Source of the DNA: Lactifluus volemus
Taxonomy: Eukaryota > Basidiomycota > Agaricomycetes > Russulales > Russulaceae
DNA length: 64,000 bases
Direction of reading: 5' to 3'
NCBI GenBank assembly: GCA_022376515.1
Contig: WTXI01000012.1
Location: 62,001 to 126,000 of the forward strand
The position numbers and the translations under genes were made by a program. The notes beneath the pieces were generated by a model that saw only the letters and a program-made list of their open reading frames with translations, did not search any database and was not told the origin of the DNA. Positions 10,801 through 20,680 of this stretch are shown one piece after another; the stretch's first letter is position 1; every line of letters starts with the position of its first letter.

Positions 10801-13417
10801 CAATTGCAGCAAGAAGCTGTCCCATGACGGATCGAAATAGGATCTGTGCTTCATCCGATTTGATGTACTCCTTGAGAACCTCTTCGTACAAGTTGTCCAA
10901 CAAACCCTCCCATTGCGGCCTCGAGTGTGTCCTAACAGGCGCTGTACGCGCTTTTTCATGCTTAGGCCAAGACTAGCAGGGCTATTTATGAACCCGGATG
11001 CAACGGCCGCCCACTGGAACAGGCCTTCTGCAGCCTTCGCTAATTTGTCACCATGGTCCTTGAACACGTCCTCAGGGAGCTCGTTTCGGAGATACACGCC
11101 AATATCTTGCTCCGTGTTGGCAGCCAGTTGAACGTCATCCATGTAGAGGGTACGGGCGGACTGTGTGTTGGCAAACGCAGGTTCGATACCATTTTCCGGC
11201 CTCGAGGTGATCAATACGCGGAAAGTTGGTGGGAGGTCGATAAGACGTTGAGCAAGAAAAGTGTGTAGTCCATTTTTGCCGGTTGTGACACCACTCTCAT
11301 CCAACGCATCGACGACGATAAGAATAGGTCCGGGAAGTGGCAGGTCCTTGAGCGGTTCGAGGAGGAGGCTTTCGAAAAGTGTACGATAGTCTCGGGTGCC
11401 ACGAAGAGACGAATTATCCTTAATCACTCTCCCGAGAGCGAGTTTGAAGGTAGGGTAGTGATCGGCAAGATCGCGAGCAACTGTCGTGAACAGTTGGTAA
11501 GCTTCATCTTTGGATTGTTCTTTCCGCATAAAAGCAAAGTATGAGCTGAGACATTTCTTGTCGAACCGACGCGCGACCTCATGCGCAATCGACGATTTTC
11601 CCATCCCGGCCTGGCCGAGGAGGATAAGCGTACGTTCAGATTCGGGATTGTTAATCCATTTGACGACATAATCCAAGAAGGCTTCACGGGTGCCCGGAAG
11701 ACAGCGCCTCTCATCGCCGAATCGCCACCCTCCCTTATAGGGGATTTCTCTGATTTTTGCGTCCAATTCTGTGTCCCTTGTGAGATCGACGGTCAGGCGG
11801 TGTTGTGACTATCAAAATTACGCACCAGCTTCTAACGTCTGGTTTGACATGTCTCCTAGTTGTGCATTCGCTCTACTCAGATCCGCCCGCGTTTGACTCA
11901 CATCGACCTGGTTTGAAGAACAGTGGCCTCAATGGTGACAGTAGCGTGCGCGAGGAATTCCTGCCGTAGTTGGGAGAGGGTGATGCGGTAGTCATCGACT
12001 TTTTCGTCAACTTGGCCGCCAATATTCTTCCAAGTCCGCTTCCCTAGACGCCACAAGTTAATAACGAGCAACGATCTGAGAGAAGTCAAGACGACGTACC
12101 GACTTGCACATCCTTCGCATATGATTCGATAAATTCGGCAGATTTGGAGACGCACTGCAGCATCTCATCAAGGATTTTTGCTTGCTTAGACGCCGGCTGG
12201 ATGTTCCTCAAAATGTCCGCCTCCTTTGCAAACTCAAAGGCATCCCGTATCGCTTTGAGTAGTATTCGGATATTATCATCACGCTGAAATTGGTCTAACA
12301 AAGTCTGGTGGCGAAGTGAAAAAGTGAGTCCTCTGCCAAGGCAAGGACACCCACCTCAAGGATCTTTGAGAGCAGACCCCATGCTAACTTGGCGTAGGGG
12401 TTCAGCTGAGGGGCGCTCAGAAAAGGATGGAGGGAGAAAATAGTGGGCATACTTCTAGGATTGGACTGACGGTGTCCATCACCCGCTTGATATATTAACG
12501 GTATTCTTCCATGATTTTACAGTATCCATGGCTTCCTCGGCGTGATCAAGAGTATGTGACATCTCCCTCTGGCTGTCCATTTCTGCTCTCGAAGGAGTAA
12601 CGCTCTCATCGGGAAGGTCGCCCGTATGAGAGAAAGGAGATGGGACGGTAAGGGCGGTGGGTTGCAGGGTACTATTGGCTTGAACAGTGGGACGCGCAGC
12701 ACCTTCGGTGATAGGGCCATCCGGATCAGCAGTTGTAGGGTTCGAGGTGTTGGCGGCCATGGTCATAGACGAACTAGTATTTGCTGATATGGTGATCGTT
12801 AAGTAGGGTGCGGCCCACTCCGCTGGATGTCCAGCGTGTTCGTTAACATTGCCAAATATAATTTGAGTTCTGACATGTAGGATGCTCAGCCTGACGCATG
12901 GGTAAGGATTCTAAAAAAAGAAGACGAACCGCATTGGGGTTCACAGGTTATACCCTTCGTTCCAATAAGGATGTCTTTCCGCATGATCTTTTTCGCATGA
13001 AGGGATATTGTAATACGGGAGTTTGGTTGTACAACGCTGCAGGAGACTCAGTTGTGAGGAAAACGAAGATAGAACATTTCCAACAAAGAAGGGGTTTCTT
13101 CGTTCCATTCTACACGATTTCCCACGCTCTGCACAGATCGTGTCTTCCAAGTTTTCGCCCCATCTGTCACAGAAGCATAAAATCTTTGATTCAAAAGGGG
13201 GGAAGGTTGTATGCTCTGAGAACTGCAAGGAAGTAGGCTTAGTCCTTATCAGAACATGATAATAAAGATACGTACCAGAAACCTTGAGCGGGAGCGAGCT
13301 CACTTGCGTCTCGGAGACTTGAAGACCTGGACTGCAGTAACGGTTAACAACGGGAACACTGCGTAAAAAACTATTTAATACGAATTTGGAGCATCTTGGT
13401 GCTCTCGCAACAAACAA
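7824..13417 (-). pseudogene. C2-NACHT-WD40 NLR-like gene, copy 1, frame-broken
   Basis: Fungal NLR-like (STAND) receptor: an N-terminal recruitment region, a NACHT ATPase switch and a WD40 sensor. Order on the minus strand: a C2-like piece (about 13,220-13,000; DGAKTWKTRSVQSVGNRVEW), helical exons (12,766-11,910), NACHT (about 11,800-10,260) with Walker A GQAGMGKSS near 11.6 kb and Walker B ILIVVDALDESG, then WD40 (10,186-8,162, 14 repeats), and a C-terminal exon 8,108-7,824 ending in a GEHETRLDFSKFVHG-type tail. Introns 10,187-10,245 and 8,109-8,161 are clean. Frame breaks seen by comparison with copies 2 and 3: a one-base loss near 12,505 that ends the first helical exon early; a one-base loss near 10,905; and several small losses between 10,760 and 10,570. 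The 5' end is uncertain. Known relatives act in non-self recognition and cell death; the role here is inferred. Confidence 0.82.
8190..9975 (-). repeat. Array of 14 WD40 repeat units (about 126-129 bp each)
   Basis: Inside NLR copy 1, one uninterrupted frame carries 14 consecutive WD units. Each follows the pattern GHT..V.SVAFSPDGQRIAS then T-I-R-V-W-D-A-T-T-G-Q-V-V-A-G-P-F. Fourteen blades fit two seven-bladed propellers. Units are strikingly alike at DNA level: the GATGCGATA, TGTCCGTCCGG and GGCATCCCACACGCG strings recur on the plus strand. Such high internal conservation is known for fungal NWD/HNWD genes, where repeat reshuffling drives specificity change. Units 6, 10 and 11 are atypical in their first strand. 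Confidence 0.9.
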
Positions 13418-14233
13418 GTATGAAGTCGGAGGAGTAAAGATGAGATGAGGGGCCGCACTGCAATCCGCATTTTGCTGACTGAAGGCACTTCCTCATCTGG
13501 ACAGACCTTTCACGTGCAAGCATGCATCTCTTCTTCCCGCTTGATCCACAGGATTCAGAAGCGCCTCGTCGTATAGTAGTGATTGAATTGTTAAGGCGTC
13601 ATGGCCCGGCGACTTGTGCGAGATCGGCGGTAGTGATCGCTACGTGGTAGGTACCTGTCGCGGAAGGGCTGTAACTTAGCTCTAACAGAGGCCAACAAAT
13701 AGATAGAGGCGGTCTGTTTTCTGAAAGGCATGAAGGTACGGTGGATATGTTATAGGACGAATGAGTCACTCACGCGTTTTTGACTACACGTCCTTTTCGT
13801 TCCTGGCTGCTGCTGGTTTCACAGTCAGTTAGGGCTTTGCCAATGATCTTTTCTCTCCTCCAAGTTCTATTGGGGGATGCAATGACGGGTGTGGTAACAG
13901 ACAAATATCGATGCCAATTATTCCACGTCTTGATGACAATGCCACGTTGCGGTCTACGCGTCACACGTTGTCGAGTGGCCGCCCGACTTCAACAATAGGT
14001 TGACTCCGATTGGCCTGATTCAGACGTTCCTCAATAACTCTCGTTCCTTCTTTTTTTTCGACGCCACCCATCGATAAGCAGTCGTTTCAATTAAACAGAG
14101 GAGGTACAAAGATACGAGTTTGATATAATCAGGACAATGAATCCTAACTTCAAGCGATCGATTGAGCTAACCACTATATAACAGTCCTTTGTCCAACCCT
14201 ATGACAAGCCTTCAGGCGTAGCCACGGACAATG
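13418..14233. other. Gene-free stretch, 0.8 kb
   Basis: Lies between the orphan gene at 14.2-15.0 kb and the 5' side of NLR copy 1, and may hold the first exon or promoter of that copy. I found no equivalent of the short first exon seen in copies 2 and 3. Nothing else is supported. Confidence 0.4.
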
Positions 14234-15044
14234 CTAAAGTTGCAGAGCAACTCCTTGTTGAGGCTGATACATCAACCCCCACGTTTGTTGCTCCGACTCG
14301 GAGTAAACCTCTGTCGGAGCATACGACTCGGATAGCTGTGACGCTCTCTCTTCCTCGTCATCATTAACGCATTCCATCACCGTGGACTCGGACTCGGACA
14401 ACTCCGATTCAGAATCGTCGTCGACCGTACCCTCCTTCATCTTTCGGTCCTCCTCGTCCGCCTGGCGGTCCAAGAGCTCTGCCCGCTGCCTCAGCGCCCA
14501 AGCTTCCATCCTCAACCGCTTAGCCTTCTGTTCGTGAAAGATACGCCTTGCATCCCGATGGCGCTGCAGCTCTACTTTTAACCGCGCAGCTTCCACGTCG
14601 ACGTGGGTATCTTGACCAGACCGGATGGTACGGCGGCGGTTCTCCCCGCCCGCATCCGAAGACGCAGTAGATCCCCCCTGCAGCCCCCATGACTGACTTC
14701 CTTCCATCCCATTCCTGGGTGTTGGAATGTCAGGGGTGGAGAGGGGTCCTGTGGTTTTGGGTTGCGGAGCGCGTAGCTCCGCGGTGTCCGCGTCTGAGGG
14801 CAAGTGGCATCAGTGCTCTGCATAAAATTCTCAGTCCGGATTCGAACGCACTTTCTGACGGATCCATCTCTATGTTCTTTTTGCCTAGATGCCATGTGGA
14901 CGGGAGGGGACGCGGTGTGTGATGCACCACGGACGACTCATCGAACGATTCGAACACTGGCATGAAGATAACTTGGTCGCAATGTTCTACCTTGGTCTTG
15001 TCTTTAGAGCGAAGGTTATATCCATGGGTGTTGACGCCAGTCAT
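14234..15044 (-). CDS. Orphan acidic/coiled-coil protein, 250 residues
   Basis: Not recognised. Two exons, 15,044-14,852 and 14,793-14,234, join in phase 1 across a 58-nt GTGCGT...CTCAG intron to give 753 nt, 250 residues plus stop. The start MTGVNTHGYNLRSKDKT is the first ATG of the open frame. Residues 60-120 are Pro/Ser/Gly-rich. Residues 135-185 form a strongly charged helix (LKVELQRHRDARRIFHEQK, then RQRAELLDRQADEEDRKMK) that looks like coiled coil. The C-terminus is very acidic and Ser-rich (DDDSESELSESES), suggesting casein-kinase-type sites. No membrane segment or signal peptide. Composition suggests a nuclear or structural protein, but that is a guess. Confidence 0.6.
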
Positions 15045-15860
15045 GTTGCAAAAGGACTCGGAAACAAGGGTGATGAGGAGAACAAGGAGGTTTGAAGGTA
15101 AGCAAGAATCGAGACGTTGGTGAATGTTGTGCTGGTGGCTGTTGCCAGAGTGTCAGCTTTATGTATTCACAGTCAGTCCCTTCTCGCTTATTTTTATTGG
15201 TCACGATTAATCTGTTATTTGTGGACGCGGTGCACCCACGGATTTGTGGCTTGGCTTTTACTTTGACTAACTTGAAGTGGTTCAAAACGCCACATTTTTC
15301 CCAGCGAGACAAGGAAGGCCCAGTGCGTCTTGTGTGAGGGTTTGCACTGGGCACTATGTAAGTGGTACTCCTGTTCACGTCATAATTCTCAATGACGACG
15401 TTGAAGTCATCTTTATGCCGCGTTGACGAGCTGTAGTACTTGGCCTTGGCTCTGGCGAGTCTGCTCCCCCCCGCCACACAATAATCAGAAAAGCACACAA
15501 AGGATCTGAACCTGCGCTGATCCGAGACACAATTGAAAATCGCCACAAAAGCATCAAAACCCCCTTGCGCGTGTTGATGCCAACCGAATGGGCGTCCAGA
15601 TAGGATCTTCATCACCCCAGCGTTCGATGCCCACCAAAAAACAGGCGGGGAGACTTCTAGACACGACTGAATGAGGGATGGGAAACGGGGAGATGGACCT
15701 CGTAGAGTACTTGGACGACTTCGAACCAGGTGCCACACCATGAGGCGAGGATCGTGCCCATCACGTCGTTCTCGAGCGCGTTGAGCTCTTCTTCGCTCGC
15801 TCTATTCGGCTCATGGACCCACCGTGAAAAGACATTTTGCGGACTTTTTCGTTGAGACAT
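15016..15860 (-). CDS. Orphan protein, uncertain model
   Basis: Not recognised. A first exon from ATG 15,860 (MSQRKSPQNVFSRWVHEPNR) is followed, after a short possible intron near 15,700 (GTCCAT...ATTCAG, only about 32 nt), by a long frame with F-W-W-A-S-N-A-G-V and GRPFGWHQHAQGGFDAFVA. The frame continues with a basic part to a stop at 15,016. The unusually short intron and the 29-bp overlap with the ATG of the next gene make the exact limits doubtful. A further intron, or an earlier end near 15,100, is possible. Confidence 0.35.
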
Positions 15861-16165
15861 GTTGCCACTGCTCTGACGCTCTAAAACTTCACCTTGGATC
15901 TGGTACCTTATGTCCCTTTCTTCATTCTTTCTCGTCCATACCTCTCATCTCAGAACAATGTATTGTAGTCAAAGTGAAACAGCCCAAGAACTGCATGACG
16001 GACAAACCAAGCCTTCCCTCAGTCCAACCGTGACAGAAACAAAACTGAAGGTACAACGAAGTTCTGGTTCCGAGCTGCAAATCAGGCGGTCAGTAACTGC
16101 ATATTAGATGAATGTATACACGAAAGCGGGGGGCAGGTGAATACCGAGTTCCCATCAACATACCC

Positions 16166-17532
16166 TCAGCGTCCTTGAGAAGAAATAGGCTTCGGCCGGG
16201 ACCTGACGTCAAGGGCTGGCTCGTAGGACCACAATCCGCGGATGCAGGCGACCATGAACAAAATGCCGAATACTCCACAGATGGCCTTGTTGAGATAAGG
16301 AAACGAGCGCATGATAGCTCCAGTGAAGAACAGGCACAATGCAATATACAGTAATCCTGGGATGCCGATCTCGAGCAACCAGGGTACCCCCCGCCGTTCT
16401 ATACGTTCGTTCCACTCCATGCGCGCAATCATTCGATCGCGTGGGCTGGCGTCCTGAGGTGGAGAGCGGCTCTCGAAGCGACCGACCCAGCGTAGGGCGA
16501 GGTCTGAGAGGAGCGTGCAAATGAGAGTCGTGCAGAGGCCAGCGAGGAAGCGGTGTTGGAGTGGATAAAGGGAGCATCGGCCTCAAAGAAGAGGCTGACG
16601 ATGGGGGAGAACGGAGTATTCCTGCCCTTACGGGCGATATGTCTGGTGCGAATCTTGGCTATCAAGCCCGGATGGGTTGCTTTTGTTCTGCGATAGAGCT
16701 CGATTGCGGTACAGAGAATAAGAACGGAGAGGACGTTCGCCTGGAGAGAACGAAAATCAGCGAGAGTATTAATGGTCAGGGTGTGATAACATACCACGAC
16801 AAATGTCACACCTAACCCTGCCCTCCAGCGCTCATGGACCTGGCGATCACGTTTCTCTAAGACTGTGTCACCAAGTATCCAAATTGGCTGGTAATCATCA
16901 CTTTCGCCTGGCAAAGTTAGTGTGACCCTTAAGCTATTTTAGTAAGACTTACTTGGTAATACGACGTTTGGTCTATCCGATCTACTCGCAGTGTTCGTCC
17001 TCGTATTGGAGTAAGTCGCATGTACGCGCCCAATGTCACTTGGACCGTTTACCAAACTTCTGGCACCCTCAGTCATCTCAGTCTCTGAAACTTCTTCTTC
17101 CTCGACGTCCGAGTCAGGGATGGGGATGAGTAGAGGACATGTTTCCAGCTTGCCGCCAGGCCCGCCACACGCAGACGAACTGGCAGGAAGTTCCTCATAT
17201 TCACGATTCGATCCTGTTTCTTGAGAGCTATCCTCTGAACTTGAGGCAATAGGAGTGATCGGACTAACTAGAGCCTGGGCAAAAGGAGGTGTATGCGCGC
17301 CTTCTGGTATCCCAGAGGCTTCAACTTGCTCAGACTGAAAGGCGTCGGGTGACAGATTCTCGTTAAGTGGCTCAGGTTTAGTGTCGGATGTCAGGTGGTT
17401 AGAATCAGAATCCGAGTCAGAAGTCTGGTCGGGCATCGAGTTTTCTTCCAGTAAGGGGTGGGGGCGGGGGCTGTATAAGGGTAGGGGATACAGAAGTGGG
17501 TCGTAGGTCTGAAATTTCTTGGGGCGCAGCAT
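16166..17532 (-). CDS. Multi-pass membrane protein with acidic N-terminal region; one frame break
   Basis: Exon 1 (17,532 or ATG 17,436 to 16,953) codes for a Ser/Glu/Pro-rich tail containing PIPDSDVEEEEVSETEM. Exon 2 (16,907-16,795) and exon 3 (from 16,740) join in frame, with YQPIWILGDTVLEKRDRQV leading into a first membrane span around ANVLSVLILCTAIEL. After a one-base loss near 16,560 the next frame carries LAGLCTTLICTLLSDLAL, GIPGLLYIALCLFFTGAIM and GVFGILFMVACIRGLW, so about four spans, to a stop at 16,166. The layout loosely recalls the basidiomycete DUF6535 membrane family, but the match is weak and I would not transfer the name. The N-terminal start is undecided between 17,532 and 17,436. 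Confidence 0.55.
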
Positions 17533-17599
17533 GGGGAGAGGGTGGTTGGTCGGACATGGGGCGACGTGTCTATGTTCAAGTTGTAGTTGTGGAGAACAT

Positions 17600-18352
17600 G
17601 ACCGCCAGTCTCACACGGCCCGGGCAAACTTGTGATTTTGGGCGCTCGGAACGACACTCATACTCTTCCCATCATCATCCTTTTCGTGTTCACGCCCATC
17701 CGATATTCGCAACAACCCCCACCACCGCCACACTCGTCACCCTCTTAGCCCCATCCGAACCCGCCAAGCCCGCCGCGTATATGGGCTTCACGCTGCCAAA
17801 GTGGGTTCTAGGCGTAGCAGCAATGAGCGCACGCCCGAGCTGCTCCTTCATGTATCTCCTGCCGTTGCTGCCGAGCTTGATATAGCACCGGCATCGGGAT
17901 CTACAATCAGCATCATCGATATCGTCACTCTCGTCTTCGTAATCGCTGCCTTGCTCGTCAGCGTATCCGCATACAGCCTCTGCGTCCGCACATCGTGCAA
18001 TTTGGTGCGTGCTCTCCCAAGACTAAAAAATCTTTCTCGCCCGAACGGTTGGCATATTGTTATCATAGAGAGTAGGGATGATACCACGATGGAGGCCGAA
18101 GCAGCACAACCATGTTCTGTGGCACCAATAAGTGTATGTGAGACAGGAAGGGGCCTGGTTGGTGATGCATGTGCGGGATCGACAAATACTGGGTGTGAAG
18201 CAGAGCAGAGCAGATCCCGCTCCGGAGTGCTGGCTTACCCACAGAGTCCCATAACAATGCGCTCCCTTCTCCAGAAAGGCCCAACGCTGGCGGCAGAGTT
18301 CGGTAGAACTCGAACACCCCCGAAATGCCACCTTGGCTACGCTATCTGTTGA
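17600..18352 (+). CDS. Possible orphan protein with one membrane span
   Basis: Divergent from the preceding gene. The open frame running to 18,352 contains PAVAAELDIAPASG followed by a clear hydrophobic segment, SIIDIVTLVFVIAALLVSVS, then a Cys-containing basic stretch. The 5' end is not fixed: an exon from about 17,600 could join across a tiny GTGGGT...GGCGTAG gap near 17,800, which is too short for a normal intron. Treat as a candidate only. Confidence 0.3.
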
Positions 18353-19392
18353 TTATGTGCTATCAAAAGGGGTCGATGACCGAAGGGCACTTGTGCATTG
18401 AGCCTGGCCCATGACATCGATAAGATCCTCGACGACTTGTAGTACGGGACAAGGTTCAGGAACAGGCAGTACACGCGGTGACAGTACAGTGACTATTAAA
18501 ACCAACGGGAGGGGTATGGCGCGAGTTGGCGGGCGCACGTTGTATTTTATTGTCAGCAGTCTAAACAGAATACAAGCTGAAGATTGGTGCTGAAGCAATG
18601 ATTATCTGTCCGAGGTACAAATAAGGCCACTCACTGCTTGCCAATGACTGTGCGTTCGCCGTAGAAAGGTTGAGGGCAGCCAACACTCTAAAGTTCCCTT
18701 ACCACAGTCCCATGGGGCTAACACCCCAAGTAGCCACAACCGAGTTCAACCAATCTCATGCGGCCGCAGTTGATCCGCCGTGATCCATGCAGTGGGTCCG
18801 TGACTACGATCTTCGGTGGAACCAACCATAAAAACTGTATTACGAGGGTTGGAATCATTGGAGTGCAATGCGAAGTCGAAGTTATGACTCGATATGCGAG
18901 GCAATGCCGTCATACTTCTATTGTTAGCCCAAGCCCTAGCTGAGGTGCTTTGTCGATGGGACCCGACGAATAACGCTCGTCACCATTGGGGCCATATACA
19001 TGGATCGAACGCAAATTTCCCAACGGTTCTTTCACCAGGATAAAACAAAAGGGTTGGTACTAGTAGGGGCTAGGGGACAATCGTGAGACTCATCGGCTAG
19101 CCGATGTGCGGAAACAGCATGGTGTGATACGTGTGGAACCGCCCCACAGCTGGTAGTACCAGACAAGCTCCGCTGTGCTGCCACTGCGGGCTCAAAGAGC
19201 TTCAGATAATCCGACCCTCCAGCGAATCCCTGACTTGGAGGCAAGCACTAGTATGTCATGTTGGCTTTGTTGATCCAAGCTCGCGAGGTAAGGGTTCACG
19301 ATTGGCATCAGTTCATATCCGAGACCTTATATACTACAGTGGCACCTATCGCCATCCACACTTACGTTTATCAGAGCCCATCTTGACTCACC
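18353..19392. other. Gene-free stretch, 1.0 kb
   Basis: No convincing coding sequence on either strand. The last 70 bp contain a TATATA string at about 19,327-19,332, some 60 bp before the ATG at 19,393, which may be the promoter of the next gene. Confidence 0.4.
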
Positions 19393-20680
19393 ATGCCAGT
19401 TAGCGAGGCCTTCGACTCTCTCATGCGAGATTTCCGCAAACGCGTCATTAGAATTGGACGCACATATCGAGGACAGTCCATCGCCCTCATCACGATCTGC
19501 CGTCACCTGGCCGAGAACTATACAAATCCGAGGGACAATGATGTTCAAACGTATGGCTTAGTATCCTTTTCGAGCCGTTGCATGCTACTTAGCATTCTAT
19601 CAGCATTCTATCACTTGCGGACAGTACGTTGCTCGCCGCGGAGAAGGCTGGGAACAGCAAGACTCCCGAAGCTGACTCTGCATTCAAGTCCATTCGAATC
19701 GACTAGAAGGACACCCCATGGACACACACGACGGTCAGAAGCTGCTCAGCGCGTTTGAAAACGCTTTTTCGAAAGATAAAGCGACTATGGCAAGAATCAA
19801 GGTAGCCAATGAGAAGTCTTCACCTATCGTAAGCATCTTGTACATTCTAATTTCAAGATCGCTGATGGTTGGCCACAGCCCACAGCCGGGCCACGCAAGA
19901 AAGTGCACTTTGTTATTCTCAGATCATGGTGCTGGGACCCACCTCCGACCGTCATCAAAGGTTGGTATCCTCTTTTCCCCTGCGCACTCCAACATTCTCT
20001 CATTTTAAGAGAGCTTTTAGAGGAACTAGACGATCCTACTACTATTCCACAAATTTTATGGATTTTCCACAACAAAAAGGGCGACAAGCGAATCACCTTG
20101 AAGGACAATCCACATTTCTATCTTAAACTCCCATCAAAGGGTCTCGAGTCGGAGTTTGATAGCTGGAAGGACGGCAAGGGCTTTCATCGGGACCCATTAA
20201 CTCATATTGGTCCCGATCTAGAGCAAAACGGAACCGTCTATGTAATCCTGGACAGGTCCTCTTCTCGACTTTACCTTGACGTCGCCGAATCCCGCGTATT
20301 CGGCAATCTGTGGCATCCTCGGAAAAAGATCATTCTGAAAGGTGTGAATGGGTTTCTTTCCTAGTTTTTCTCTTACGTTGCCAACCCGTGGGGTGTTTAA
20401 GATATCTGCGGCGTTTTGGATTCGGAGGACAACCTTCGTCCAGGAATCGAGGGAGAGTCTCTGGACTTTTGGTACCGAACGTCTCCCAACCGTGGCGGTA
20501 CGCCTGCGCCGCCCGGCAGGTCATTCAACCACCATTGTTCTGATGGTGACCGTCAAATCAAAGACACACGATTTGGGAATTGGCGTACTCTGGTCCACGC
20601 AGCGGTCAAATCTCAGGATATCGATCTCATGATTCGGGCCAAACATTCAAGCCCGCACCTCCAAAGGACTCGGAATGGGT
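19393..20680 (+). CDS. Orphan multi-exon protein; possible frame break in exon 2
   Basis: Not recognised. ATG 19,393 opens MPVSEAFDSLMRDFRKRVIR; exon 1 ends at a GTATGG donor near 19,552. A second exon from about 19,630 starts TTLLAAEKAGNSKTPEADS, but its frame stops at 19,708, while a neighbouring frame continues MDTHDGQKLLSAFENAFSKD; one base appears to be missing in between. Further exons carry VHFVILRSWCWDPPPTVIK, LLEELDDPTTIPQILWIFHN, TVYVILDRSSSRLYLDVAES and NLRPGIEGESLDFWYRTSPN, ending at 20,680. A Ser/Thr-rich frame at 20,782-21,210 may be a further exon. No domain is recognised, and no membrane segment lies in the main part. Confidence 0.45.

Noticed and set aside
12941..13417. Single 158-codon minus-strand frame taken as a gene of its own
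   Set aside because: Comparison with copies 2 and 3 shows it runs through an intron and reads the C2-like exon in the wrong frame. It is the 5' part of NLR copy 1.
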